A stretch of DNA of 64,000 nt, from NCBI GenBank assembly GCA_903868145.1, contig CAIPTY010000085.1, positions 35,191 through 99,190 of the forward strand. Direction: 5' to 3'. Both the position numbers and the translations under genes were made by a program. Under the pieces are notes generated by a model. It searched no databases, was not told the DNA's origin, and saw nothing but the letters and a program-made list of their open reading frames with translations. The stretch is from an uncultured Desulfuromonadales bacterium. Lineage in GTDB: Bacteria; Desulfobacterota; Desulfuromonadia; Geobacterales; Pseudopelobacteraceae. Positions 37,770 to 45,564 of this stretch are shown one piece after another (positions within the stretch are counted from its first letter, which is position 1; every line of letters begins with the position of its first letter).

Positions 37770-38168
37770 GTGATCGATAACGTACTTTTACCAAATCCGC
37801 TGATTGTTAACACGGGGCGGCAGCAGATAAAGCAGTCGCAGCAGAACCAGCGCAAACCGGACGGCACACCGTCCGCGTTCGATCAGGTGCTGGATCAGAA
37901 ACTTCCGGCATCACAAGGTGTAAAATTTTCACAGCACGCCCAGGATCGCCTGCGTGCGCGCGGCATAACCATGAACGAGGCCGAGATCGGTCAGCTTAAT
38001 TCTGCGGTCAGCAGTGTGGCTCAGAAGGGGGGCAAAGAATCCCTGATCATGATGGGGGATGCCGCCTTTGTAGTCAGTGTAAAAAACCGCACCGTGGTAA
38101 CGGCCATGGATCGAAGTCAGATGCAGGGGAATGTCTTTACCAACATAGATTCTGCGGTAATCATGTAG
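37770..38168 (+). CDS. TIGR02530-type flagellar operon protein
   Basis: 132 residues. The core VKFSQHAQDRLRARGITMNEAEIGQLNSAVSSVAQKGGKESLIMMGDAAFVVSVKNRTVVTAMD fits the small flagellar operon proteins (TIGR02530) found near flgD/flgE in Firmicutes and deltaproteobacteria; their role is not known. A Gln-rich N-terminus precedes it. The start is a GTG behind AAAGGAGGTG. It lies between the two hook paralogues. Confidence 0.8.
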   Translation: MIDNVLLPNPLIVNTGRQQIKQSQQNQRKPDGTPSAFDQVLDQKLPASQGVKFSQHAQDRLRARGITMNEAEIGQLNSAVSSVAQKGGKESLIMMGDAAFVVSVKNRTVVTAMDRSQMQGNVFTNIDSAVIM

Positions 38169-38169
38169 C

Positions 38170-38305
38170 ACTTTTTTTGAAACGCAGAGGCACTGAGAAC
38201 ACAGAGTAATCATTTCGTTATCAGGAAGGCGTACAACACCATAAAAAGGGTGTGCCCAATTTAGTTTCATTTAACTCTGTGAACTCTGTGTCTCAGTGTT
38301 TAATT
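38170..38305. repeat. intergenic foldback element
   Basis: CACTGAGAACACAGAGT (38191-38207) is the inverted partner of ACTCTGTGTCTCAGTG (38283-38298), one base bulged. The right side also has AACTCTGTG twice in tandem (38273-38290), and an inner ACACC/GGGTGT hairpin sits near 38235-38253. Sequences of the type 'CACAGAGAACACAGAG' recur in intergenic regions of many bacterial genomes. No coding capacity. Confidence 0.7.
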
Positions 38306-38331
38306 GCTTTTTCAAAGATGAATAGATTTCG

Positions 38332-38385
38332 ACGGGCTGGACCTCCCTGAGGAAGCCCGTGGGATGCCGATCGATTGAGGCATTC
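38332..38385 (+). ncRNA. structured 5' leader RNA, copy B (unassigned motif)
   Basis: Same two-stem fold as copy A: ACGGGCT (38332-38338) with AGCCCGT (38354-38360), inner CCTC/GAGG, then GGATGCC (38362-38368) with GGCATTC (38379-38385) around GATCGATTGA. The A-U pair 36838-36862 of copy A is a G-C pair here (38334-38358), and one A-U of stem 2 is a G-U, so the pairing is kept while the bases change. CCTCC could pair with the GGAGG ribosome site at ~38415. It ends 40 bases before flgE. Confidence 0.65.
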
Positions 38386-38425
38386 CGAAAAACTCGCTCA
38401 AAAAAATCTTTAAAGGAGGCACACG

Positions 38426-40024
38426 ATGGGATTATCAAGCGCAATGAACGTGGGCATTTCCGGCCTTAGCGTCAATGCCGATGCCATTACCGTGGTTGGC
38501 AACAACATCGCCAATACGAACACGATCGGTTTCAAGGAGGGGAGGACACTGTTCTCCGACATCCTGTCGTCAAATATCGCCAATGGCCAGGTGGGTCGCG
38601 GCTCGCAGATACAGGCGGTTCAGAATAACTTTGGTCAGGCCGCGTTCGAGAATTCCAGTAACGTTACCGATCTTGCCCTTCAGGGTAACAGCTTTTTTGC
38701 CCTGAAGGACCCTGCCATTGCGGGGGCTATCAACCAGAATCAGGCGTTGCTGACCCGAGCCGGGGCATTCACGGTCAATCAGACACAGAATCTGGTAAAC
38801 CCCAGCGGGTATCAGGTGGTCGATACCTCAGGGAACCCGATTAAGTTCCCGGATAAAGCCGCCACACTGCTTCCAATCCTGACAACCCTGCAGACTCAGA
38901 TTGCCAGCTCGAACACAACCATGGTAGCGGCTACCGGTGCCGCAGTATATACAGCCCCGGCTACTAAATCCACTGCCGATTTAACAACTGCCCAAACCAC
39001 TGCAAACGCAACGTTAACGTCTGCCATTGCTGCAGCAGCGGCGGCTGTTGACGCAACGTCGCAGGCCTTGGCAAAGACAGCCATTGACAAGGCGGTTGCA
39101 GCCCAGACTGCGATTCAGACCGCCATGAATCTGAGTCAGCAACTAGGCACCACATACGCGACCGCTGCAACCACGGCAGCCACCGCCTTGACCAGCGCCT
39201 CGACTACGTTTACAGGGACAGGCATCACCAGCAATAATGCCCTTCTGGCCGATACGGCAAACCGGAACGCAAAAGGCGCACTGGCCACCGCACAGGACAC
39301 CATGGTGGCTCTGAAAACAGCCATGGACACGGCTGTAACAGCGCTGAATGACGCCGGAGTGGCGCTGACTACTACAGGCACCTCAATGAATACATATGCT
39401 GCCGGTACCGGTGCCGCATACCTCACTACCGGTGGAAATGCGGTAACGGCCTCAGGAGCCTTGAAAACCGCAATGAGTGCGACTGCCGCCTCTATTAACC
39501 AAGCGCTCCCAACCGCTACGGCGTTGTACAATGCCGCCATAGTAAACAGCAATGTTGCAACCGCTACCACCGATGCCGCGACGGCACAGGCCTACAGCAA
39601 AGTGGCAAAGGTAGACAGCGATGGCCTCATTACATTTGTCGGTCTGGGAGGAGAAACCTACTATTACAGCGCAACCGGGGCCATAGGCATCCCCACCGGC
39701 ACCGCTTCGGCGAACCAGATAGCAACGGTGCAGAGAATAGCCACCATCAAGACTCCAAACCCCAACGGACTGGACAAGATCGGCGGGACGCTGTACCAGA
39801 CGACGACATCAGCCGGTGTGCCGGGAACGGCGTTTTCACTCTCAACCAACAAGCTCAATGGCTCTTCCGACCAGATCCTGGCCAACTCCCTTGAGCAGAG
39901 CAACGTTGACATGGCCACCCAGCTTGTCAACATGATCAAGCTGCAGCGCGCCTATTCTGGCAACTCAAAAACCATCACCTCGTCCGACGAGATGATGCAG
40001 GAGACATTGAACCTCAAACGATAA
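38426..40024 (+). CDS. flgE: flagellar hook protein FlgE with Ala/Thr-rich insert
   Basis: 532 residues. The ends are standard: MGLSSAMNVGISGLSVNADAITVVGNNIANTNTIGFKEGRTLFSDI, LQGNSFFALKD, and C-terminal LANSLEQSNVDMATQLVNMIKLQRAYSGNSKTITSSDEM. Between ~150 and ~395 is a low-complexity segment made mostly of Ala and Thr with almost no aromatic residues and many predicted helices, unlike the beta-rich outer domains of known hooks. AAAGGAGG precedes the start. It should form the universal-joint filament of the flagellum; the insert would be surface exposed (inference). Confidence 0.9.
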   Translation: MGLSSAMNVGISGLSVNADAITVVGNNIANTNTIGFKEGRTLFSDILSSNIANGQVGRGSQIQAVQNNFGQAAFENSSNVTDLALQGNSFFALKDPAIAGAINQNQALLTRAGAFTVNQTQNLVNPSGYQVVDTSGNPIKFPDKAATLLPILTTLQTQIASSNTTMVAATGAAVYTAPATKSTADLTTAQTTANATLTSAIAAAAAAVDATSQALAKTAIDKAVAAQTAIQTAMNLSQQLGTTYATAATTAATALTSASTTFTGTGITSNNALLADTANRNAKGALATAQDTMVALKTAMDTAVTALNDAGVALTTTGTSMNTYAAGTGAAYLTTGGNAVTASGALKTAMSATAASINQALPTATALYNAAIVNSNVATATTDAATAQAYSKVAKVDSDGLITFVGLGGETYYYSATGAIGIPTGTASANQIATVQRIATIKTPNPNGLDKIGGTLYQTTTSAGVPGTAFSLSTNKLNGSSDQILANSLEQSNVDMATQLVNMIKLQRAYSGNSKTITSSDEMMQETLNLKR

Positions 40025-40050
40025 TTCGCTCTTAATCAGATAATCGGCAC

Positions 40051-40083
40051 GGGGGTGTATCCACTTTATGCGGATACGCCTCC
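40051..40083 (+). terminator. hairpin between flgE and fliL (possible attenuator)
   Basis: A 12-bp stem (GGGGGTGTATCC with GGATACGCCTCC, two G-T wobbles) and a 9-nt loop, followed after a few bases by CTTTTAATT. It is too poor in T for a sure terminator, but could reduce read-through into fliL. Confidence 0.45.
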
Positions 40084-40177
40084 GTTGCCTTTTAATTGGT
40101 TGCAAAAATGGCAAAATAGTTCTAAATATGCGTCAGATTTAAAACCATTGAATTCAGTAACCATGCGGAGGAATGAC

Positions 40178-40750
40178 ATGGCCAAGGAAGAACAGGCGCC
40201 GGCAGAACAACCTGAGGGCGGTGGCAGCAAAAAGAAATTGTTCATAATCATAGGAGCCGCTGTCGGTCTCGCTGTTGTGCTGGGGCTCGTTTTCATGATG
40301 ATGGGCAAAGGCGACAAGAAACCCAAAAAGGAAGGCGAAGCAGCACCGGCAGCCGACGCTCATGGCGCTCCGGCTCCGGCTCCGGCAGCGGCACCGGCGG
40401 CAGGCGCCCATGGCGCTCCGGCGGCAGGCGGTGCAGCAGCGGCTCCGGGAGCCAACAACTTCCAGCTGGAACCCTTTGTTGTCAATATTTACGATGGTCA
40501 GGAGCTGCGCTACCTGAAGGTAAAGGTCGAGCTGGAAATGACCGGCGCTGCCGTCAAGGCAGAACTGGAGGGCAAACTGCCCCCCATTCGCGACGCGATA
40601 CTGACACTGTTAAGCACAAAGACGCTGCGCGACGTCCTGGACACCCAGGGCAGAAACCAGATGAAGGAAGAGATACTGGCATCAATCAATAAGATCATTC
40701 CTCCCGGCAAGATTGCCAAGGTATACTTCACCGATTTTGTGGTTCAATAA
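40178..40750 (+). CDS. fliL: flagellar basal-body protein FliL
   Basis: 190 residues from ATG 40178 (CGGAGGA 5-6 nt upstream); the frame extends upstream but without a ribosome site. One membrane helix (KKLFIIIGAAVGLAVVLGLVFMMM) follows a short acidic start. An unusual Ala/Pro/Gly linker holds AHGAPA and AHGAPAAGG repeats (~62-95). The FliL domain is FQLEPFVVNIYDGQELRYLKVKVELEM ... IRDAILTLLSTKTLRDVLDTQGRNQMKEEI. It rings the stator and tunes motor function. Confidence 0.92.
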   Translation: MAKEEQAPAEQPEGGGSKKKLFIIIGAAVGLAVVLGLVFMMMGKGDKKPKKEGEAAPAADAHGAPAPAPAAAPAAGAHGAPAAGGAAAAPGANNFQLEPFVVNIYDGQELRYLKVKVELEMTGAAVKAELEGKLPPIRDAILTLLSTKTLRDVLDTQGRNQMKEEILASINKIIPPGKIAKVYFTDFVVQ

Positions 40751-40770
40751 CAAGGCATAACCGGGCTGAT

Positions 40771-41757
40771 ATGGAAAAGATCCTCTCCAAAGCAGAAATC
40801 GAAGCGCTGCTCAACGCGGTCTTTGATGGCAGGATCGAGCCGGAAAGAGAACTCTCCAAGTCGGAAGGCACCGTAGTTGCCTACGATCTTTTCAACTCTG
40901 ACGCGCATAAGGGATTTGTCCCCAATCTTGACATCATCTACGACAGCTTTATCCGTTCCAACCGTGTCACCCTCTCCAATCGCTTGCGCAAGTCGGTGGA
41001 GATCAAGAAGGTCGGAGCCCGCTCCTACAAGTTTGATGACTACCTCCAGACACTCCCCTCACCGGTTTGCATGGCCATTTTCAAGATTGAGCCGCTCAAG
41101 GGCGCAGCCCTGATATCCATCGACAGCACTCTGGTGCTGTCGCTCGTTGACAACCTGCTGGGCGGTAGCGGCACATCCAAAGTTTCCGTGGTAAACAGGT
41201 TATTTACCTCCATTGAACTGCGCCTGATGGAAAGGATCGTCAAGGATATCCTGCAAGATCTGGAGAAAGCCTGGGCACCGCTCTATGCCACCCATATGAG
41301 CCTGCTGCGCATGGAGATGAACCCCCGATTGGTAAATATCGTCCCGCCCGAGTATCAGGTGGTGACGATGACACTCAAGATACAGATTGAGGAGACCTCC
41401 GGCAACATCGTATTCGCCATCCCCTTTATGACCATCGAGCCGATTCGCGACAAGCTCAAGACGGGGATGCAGTTTGACCTGATGGCGATCGATCCGCAAT
41501 GGTCAACCCGCCTTTCATCAGGGATTCTGGAAGCGCCGCTCAATATTTCGGTCGAAATGGGTAATGCGGGAATCTCGCTGCGGGAACTGCTGAATCTGGC
41601 ACCGGGAGACACGATCATGCTGGACAAGGCCTGTTCGAGCGAAATGCTCATCAGGGTTGAAGGTGTGCCGAAATACCTGGGCATCCCAGGGATCCATCAC
41701 GGTAACAAGGCTATTCAGATCAGTAATTTCAGCGACAAAGGGGGCAGTGGTGAGTGA
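40771..41757 (+). CDS. fliM: flagellar motor switch protein FliM
   Basis: 328 residues. The CheY-binding N-terminal peptide is LSKAEIEALLNAV. The middle domain has the GGSG motif (VDNLLGGSGTSK), and the C-terminal SPOA-like domain follows (LNISVEMGNAGISLRELLNLAPGDTIMLDK). It forms the C-ring and receives phospho-CheY, perhaps the regulator encoded at 22483. It overlaps fliN by 8 bases. Confidence 0.96.
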   Translation: MEKILSKAEIEALLNAVFDGRIEPERELSKSEGTVVAYDLFNSDAHKGFVPNLDIIYDSFIRSNRVTLSNRLRKSVEIKKVGARSYKFDDYLQTLPSPVCMAIFKIEPLKGAALISIDSTLVLSLVDNLLGGSGTSKVSVVNRLFTSIELRLMERIVKDILQDLEKAWAPLYATHMSLLRMEMNPRLVNIVPPEYQVVTMTLKIQIEETSGNIVFAIPFMTIEPIRDKLKTGMQFDLMAIDPQWSTRLSSGILEAPLNISVEMGNAGISLRELLNLAPGDTIMLDKACSSEMLIRVEGVPKYLGIPGIHHGNKAIQISNFSDKGGSGE

Positions 41758-42040
41758 TGTGACCGAGCAGGACCCGGACAAGAAGAACCTTGAATTCATA
41801 CTGGACATTCCCCTGCAGGTAACTGTAGAACTTGGGCGCACCAAGCTGCTGGTAAAAGATGTTCTCCAGCTCAATCAGGGTGCGGTTATAGAGCTGAGCA
41901 AGCTGGCTGGCGAGCCGCTGGACATTTTTGTAAATTCAAAACTGGTGGCGCGTGGTGAGGCGGTCGTGGTTAACGAGAAGTTCGGCGTGCGTCTGGTGGA
42001 CATAGTCAGCCCTAATGAACGGGTGGAGAAAATTCTGTGA
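41750..42040 (+). CDS. fliN: flagellar motor switch protein FliN
   Basis: 96 residues from the GTG at 41750 (GGGGGC upstream). A single SPOA domain: ILDIPLQVTVELGRTKLLVKDVLQLNQGAVIELSKLAGEPLDIFVNSKLVARGEAVVVNEKFGVRLVDIV. It forms the bottom of the C-ring. A start further upstream in the fliM region would not give FliN-like sequence. Overlaps fliM and fliO, indicating tight translational coupling. Confidence 0.94.
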   Translation: MSDVTEQDPDKKNLEFILDIPLQVTVELGRTKLLVKDVLQLNQGAVIELSKLAGEPLDIFVNSKLVARGEAVVVNEKFGVRLVDIVSPNERVEKIL

Positions 42041-42441
42041 GAAGAGCGGTCTTCGCACTGCCCTTCCTCCTGCCGACTGTAGCCTGCGCCGAAACGACCA
42101 ACCAAATGGAATTCAGTTTCCTTTCAAGTTTCATCCAGATGATTGCCGCTCTGGCCATTGTCGTCGGTCTGATTCTCATCACACGACACTTTTCGGGCAA
42201 GCTGCTAAAAGGGTTGCCTTCCGGCAAATTTTCCTCCCGGCAGATTCGTCTGATCGAAACCCGCTATATAGCACCCAAAAAGACGCTGATACTGATTGAG
42301 GTTGGCGGAGAATACCTGTTGCTGTCCAGTTCCGGCGACAGTCTGACGCTTATCAAGCAGATTGACATGTTGGAAGAGATCGAGATACTTGAGGATGATG
42401 AAGACAAGCGCCGTGGTCTGTTCGGCCTGTTTTCGCGCTGA
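42037..42441 (+). CDS. fliO: flagellar export gate assembly protein FliO
   Basis: 134 residues; GTG start overlapping the fliN stop (GTGA). A likely signal/anchor (MRRAVFALPFLLPTVACA), a membrane helix (FIQMIAALAIVVGLILI), then the FliO core IRLIETRYIAPKKTLILIEVGGEYLLLSSSGDSLTLIKQID. It helps FliP ring assembly. The order fliN-O-P-Q-R supports the assignment. Confidence 0.9.
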   Translation: MRRAVFALPFLLPTVACAETTNQMEFSFLSSFIQMIAALAIVVGLILITRHFSGKLLKGLPSGKFSSRQIRLIETRYIAPKKTLILIEVGGEYLLLSSSGDSLTLIKQIDMLEEIEILEDDEDKRRGLFGLFSR

Positions 42442-42463
42442 CCGGAGATGTGAGAGGGCGGAT

Positions 42464-43231
42464 ATGAGGTTCATGACCCGTTACAGACATATTATTTTCT
42501 GGCTGGTGCCGCTGGTAGTCCTGCTGGCTACGGCGGCCGCCCAGGCTGAACCGATGGCCCTCCCCTCGCTCAACATCGGCGTGGGCTCATCAAGTAAAGC
42601 GAGCGATGTGTCCGTTACCATCCAGATATTTCTGCTCCTGACCGTACTCTCTCTGGCTCCCGGCCTGCTTATCATGACAACCTCGTTTACCCGCATCGTG
42701 GTTGTGCTCTCCTTCTTGCGCACGGCCATGGGAACCCAGGCAGCGCCATCAAACCAGATCATTCTTGCACTTGCCATGTTCCTGACATTCTTTATCATGA
42801 ATCCGGTCTGGAACCAGATCAACAAAGAAGCCTACCAACCCTGGAAAGCACAGCAGATATCGCAGGAACAGGCCATGGATCGTGCCGTAAAGCCGATCCG
42901 CACCTTTATGCTTTCCCAGACGCGCGAGAAGGATCTGGCCCTGTTCGTGAGCCTCTCCAAGCAGCCCAGACCAAAAAATGCCAACGATATCCCTACGTTG
43001 ACCGTTATCCCGGCCTTTATGATTTCAGAATTGCGCACGGCATTCCAGATCGGTTTTCTGATCTATATCCCCTTTATCGTTGTTGATATGGTGGTCGCGT
43101 CCGTACTGATGTCAATGGGGATGATGATGCTACCCCCCGTGATGATATCGCTCCCTTTCAAGATACTGCTGTTTGTCCTCGTCGATGGCTGGGGACTTGT
43201 CATCAGTTCACTTGTGAAAAGTTTCGGCTGA
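42464..43231 (+). CDS. fliP: flagellar export gate protein FliP
   Basis: 255 residues from ATG 42464 (GAGGGCGG upstream). A cleavable signal peptide (IIFWLVPLVVLLATAAAQA) is followed by the FliP domain: LLTVLSLAPGLLIMTTSFTRIVVVLSFLR, then DLALFV and ISELRTAFQIGFLIYIPFIVVDMVVASVLMSMGMMM. It builds the core of the export pore with FliQ and FliR. Confidence 0.96.
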   Translation: MRFMTRYRHIIFWLVPLVVLLATAAAQAEPMALPSLNIGVGSSSKASDVSVTIQIFLLLTVLSLAPGLLIMTTSFTRIVVVLSFLRTAMGTQAAPSNQIILALAMFLTFFIMNPVWNQINKEAYQPWKAQQISQEQAMDRAVKPIRTFMLSQTREKDLALFVSLSKQPRPKNANDIPTLTVIPAFMISELRTAFQIGFLIYIPFIVVDMVVASVLMSMGMMMLPPVMISLPFKILLFVLVDGWGLVISSLVKSFG

Positions 43232-43246
43232 AGCCGGAGGTTCGCC

Positions 43247-43516
43247 ATGACTCCCGATCTCGTAGTTCAACTGGCCCGACGCAGTTTTGAAGCGGTGTTA
43301 CTTTTATCAGCGCCGCTCTTGCTGTTCAGTCTGGTTGTGGGACTGCTCATCAGCATTTTTCAGGCGGTTACCTCCATCAATGAAGCAACGCTGGCCTTTG
43401 CGCCGAAAATCGTTGCCGTCATGATCGCCATGATCATTTTTTTCCCCTGGATGATGACCTACATGAGCGACTTTACCCGGGAGATTTATTCCTTCATCGC
43501 ACTGATGAGACGCTGA
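43247..43516 (+). CDS. fliQ: flagellar export gate protein FliQ
   Basis: 89 residues with two membrane helices (LLLSAPLLLFSLVVGLLISIFQ and IVAVMIAMIIFFPWMMTYM), the FliQ signature FQAVTSINEATLAFAPKI between them. GGAGG lies 5-6 bases before the ATG. Directly followed by fliR. Confidence 0.96.
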   Translation: MTPDLVVQLARRSFEAVLLLSAPLLLFSLVVGLLISIFQAVTSINEATLAFAPKIVAVMIAMIIFFPWMMTYMSDFTREIYSFIALMRR

Positions 43517-43520
43517 GATC

Positions 43521-44315
43521 ATGATTCCACTCCTCCCCTTCCCCTCCCCGAGGGAGGTGATCATTTTTGCCCTTGTTCTCAGCAGGGTTGCGGGCATTTT
43601 CTCTGCAATCCCCGTATTTGGCGGCAAAACCGTCTCGATGCAGATCAAGATGATTATCGTTACAATGATAACCCTGGTCTGTTTTCCGACCCTCAGCGTT
43701 ACCCTCTCCCAGGTTCCGACAGACGTATTTACACTGGCTCTCCTGCTCATGCGTGAAGTCATGGTGGGTGTTACCCTGGGGTTTGTTACCCGGATCATCT
43801 TCTCCGCTGTTGAATTCAGCGGCCAGATCATCGGCATGCAGATGGGCTTCACCATGTCCTCAATCATCGACCCGAGCCAGGGTAACCAGATCCAGATCAT
43901 GTCGGTCATGCAGACCCTGCTAGCGACCCTGCTGTTTCTCTCCATGAATATCCATCACCTGTTTATCCGCACTATCGTGGACAGTTTCAGGATTGTCCCG
44001 CTAGGTGGCTGGCATCTTAACGGCGAGATCATATCTTTTCTAATCAAAAGTACAGCCGACATCATGATACTGGGGATACGGCTGGCTGCTCCGGTCATGG
44101 TGGCTCTCCTCCTCACCAGCATAACACTGGGCATCATGGCTCGCGCGTTCCCCCAGATGAACGTCTTCATGGTGAGTATGCCGCTCAATATCGGCATTGG
44201 TTTTATCGTGCTGGGGATGACGCTGACAATCTTTTTCCATGTTCTGGAGGTATCGTTCGGCTCCATCAAGGGGCAGATCGAGACACTGTTCAGACTGATG
44301 GCAAAGGGGGGATGA
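43521..44315 (+). CDS. fliR: flagellar export gate protein FliR
   Basis: 264 residues with about six hydrophobic helices: IIFALVLSRVAGIFSAIPVFGG, EVMVGVTLGFVTRIIFSAVEFSGQIIGMQMGF (conserved) and MARAFPQMNVFMVSMPLNIGIGF. It completes the FliPQR pore and contacts FlhB. The start lies 4 bases after the fliQ stop, and its stop is 3 bases before the flhB start. Confidence 0.95.
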   Translation: MIPLLPFPSPREVIIFALVLSRVAGIFSAIPVFGGKTVSMQIKMIIVTMITLVCFPTLSVTLSQVPTDVFTLALLLMREVMVGVTLGFVTRIIFSAVEFSGQIIGMQMGFTMSSIIDPSQGNQIQIMSVMQTLLATLLFLSMNIHHLFIRTIVDSFRIVPLGGWHLNGEIISFLIKSTADIMILGIRLAAPVMVALLLTSITLGIMARAFPQMNVFMVSMPLNIGIGFIVLGMTLTIFFHVLEVSFGSIKGQIETLFRLMAKGG

Positions 44316-44318
44316 CGA

Positions 44319-45389
44319 CTGTCGGACGGCCCGGATAAACATTCAAAAACGGAACAGCCTACCGGAAAGAGACTCGAAAAGGCCCGCGAGGACAGTGCGC
44401 CGCCTACCAGCGCTCTGATGACCAGCACCTTTACGCTGCTGGCAGGGATGGTGTGTCTGTATGTGTTCGGAAATTTCATGACCACAAGTATTTCGAAGCA
44501 CAGCGTACAGGTGCTTGGAACCCTGGGTAGCTACGAACTGACCGAGAAGAATGTCTACGCGCTGATTCTCAAGGTATTCCTGCTAATTGTAACAGTATTG
44601 GCGCCACTGGTCGTGGTTATCATTGCCACCTCTGTTACGTCAAGCGTGGTCCAGGACAGCGGGAGGCTGGAATTCAATTGGGGCCGACTGGGCTTCAACT
44701 TTAAAAAGCTCAACCCGATCAGTGGCTTTGGCCGACTCTTCAACAAAGATGCACTGGTCGAGATGCTCAAGTCGTTTCTCAAGCTTATCGTAATCGGATG
44801 GATTGCCTACCGCGTATTGCATGACGAGACCCAGAACATCACCTTCATGGCCGAAGCGGATGTGGTGATGATCGTCAGTTACATGGGGCACGTGGCATTC
44901 AAGATTGTGACCCATACCTGCGGGATTATGCTGGTGATTGCAATTCTGGATCTGATGTACGTCAAGTGGCGCTACATCGAAAACCTGAAAATGACCAAGC
45001 AGGAGGTCAAGGACGAAAGCAAGGAATCGGAAAACCCGGAGATCAAGGGGCAGATCAAAAAGATGCAGTACCAGATGGCGCGTCGCCGGATGACAAAGAT
45101 CATCCCGACTGCGGATGTTGTCATAACCAACCCCACCCACTACGCCGTCGCCCTGAAGTATGACCGGCAGCGAATGGCGGCACCGGTTGTCCTTGCCAAA
45201 GGTGTAGATGTTATGGCGCAGGCCATCAAGAAGATTGCCAGGGAAAGCAACATCACTCTGGTGGAAAATCGCTTTCTCGCTCGGGAGCTCTACGAACAGG
45301 TGGAAGAGAACGAGGCAATTCCTGAGTCACTTTACGCCGCTGTCGCAGAGATCCTCGCATATGTGTACCGCGTGAAGGGCAAGGCTTGA
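44319..45389 (+). CDS. flhB: flagellar export switch protein FlhB (CTG start)
   Basis: 356 residues if translation begins at CTG 44319, which has AAGGGGGG 7-8 nt upstream. The conserved FlhB start (KTEQPTGKRLEKARE) is encoded between 44319 and the first in-frame ATG at 44418, so the ATG cannot be the true start, and no ATG/GTG/TTG is available after the in-frame stop at 44313. Four membrane helices follow. The self-cleaving motif NPTH starts at residue 271 in VVITNPTHYAVALKYD. FlhB controls the change from hook to filament export. Confidence 0.92.
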   Translation: MSDGPDKHSKTEQPTGKRLEKAREDSAPPTSALMTSTFTLLAGMVCLYVFGNFMTTSISKHSVQVLGTLGSYELTEKNVYALILKVFLLIVTVLAPLVVVIIATSVTSSVVQDSGRLEFNWGRLGFNFKKLNPISGFGRLFNKDALVEMLKSFLKLIVIGWIAYRVLHDETQNITFMAEADVVMIVSYMGHVAFKIVTHTCGIMLVIAILDLMYVKWRYIENLKMTKQEVKDESKESENPEIKGQIKKMQYQMARRRMTKIIPTADVVITNPTHYAVALKYDRQRMAAPVVLAKGVDVMAQAIKKIARESNITLVENRFLARELYEQVEENEAIPESLYAAVAEILAYVYRVKGKA

Positions 45390-45410
45390 CTGGAGTTCCT
45401 GCTGTCATGA

Positions 45411-45442
45411 GTCAATAATCCGACACAGTTCAAGAGTTTGAC
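45411..45442. promoter_or_regulatory. two FleQ-box-like sites upstream of flhA
   Basis: GTCAATAATCCGAC (45411-45424) keeps the perfect left half-site of the FleQ box, and TTCAAGAGTTTGAC (45429-45442) keeps TCAA...TTGAC. Centres are 18 bp apart, 139 and 157 bases before the predicted sigma-54 start, nearly the geometry seen before flgB. Individually weak matches. Confidence 0.45.
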
Positions 45443-45548
45443 TTTTTCCGCCACGCAGGGAATGTCCGTAATCCCCCGAAAAACCCGCAAACGCCCAGTC
45501 AGCATGCCTTACGCCGCGTGGCGCCGTCGCCCTGGATGAGGGTTTAAG

Positions 45549-45564
45549 CGGCATAAAAATTGCA
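45549..45564 (+). promoter_or_regulatory. sigma-54 promoter of the flhA operon
   Basis: CGGCATAAAAATTGCA has GG-N10-GC spacing, a GGCA -24 and a TTGCA -12 element. The predicted start is near 45575, about 47 bases before flhA. It lies in the only large gap (232 bases) between the two halves of the flagellar cluster. Confidence 0.75.

Noticed and set aside
40045..40060. sigma-54 promoter before fliL (CGGCACGGGGG)
   Set aside because: The -24 part is good but the -12 place reads TA instead of GC at the fixed spacing.
44418..45389. flhB starting at the first ATG (323 residues)
   Set aside because: It would lose the conserved TEQPTGKRLEKARE N-terminus and has no ribosome site.
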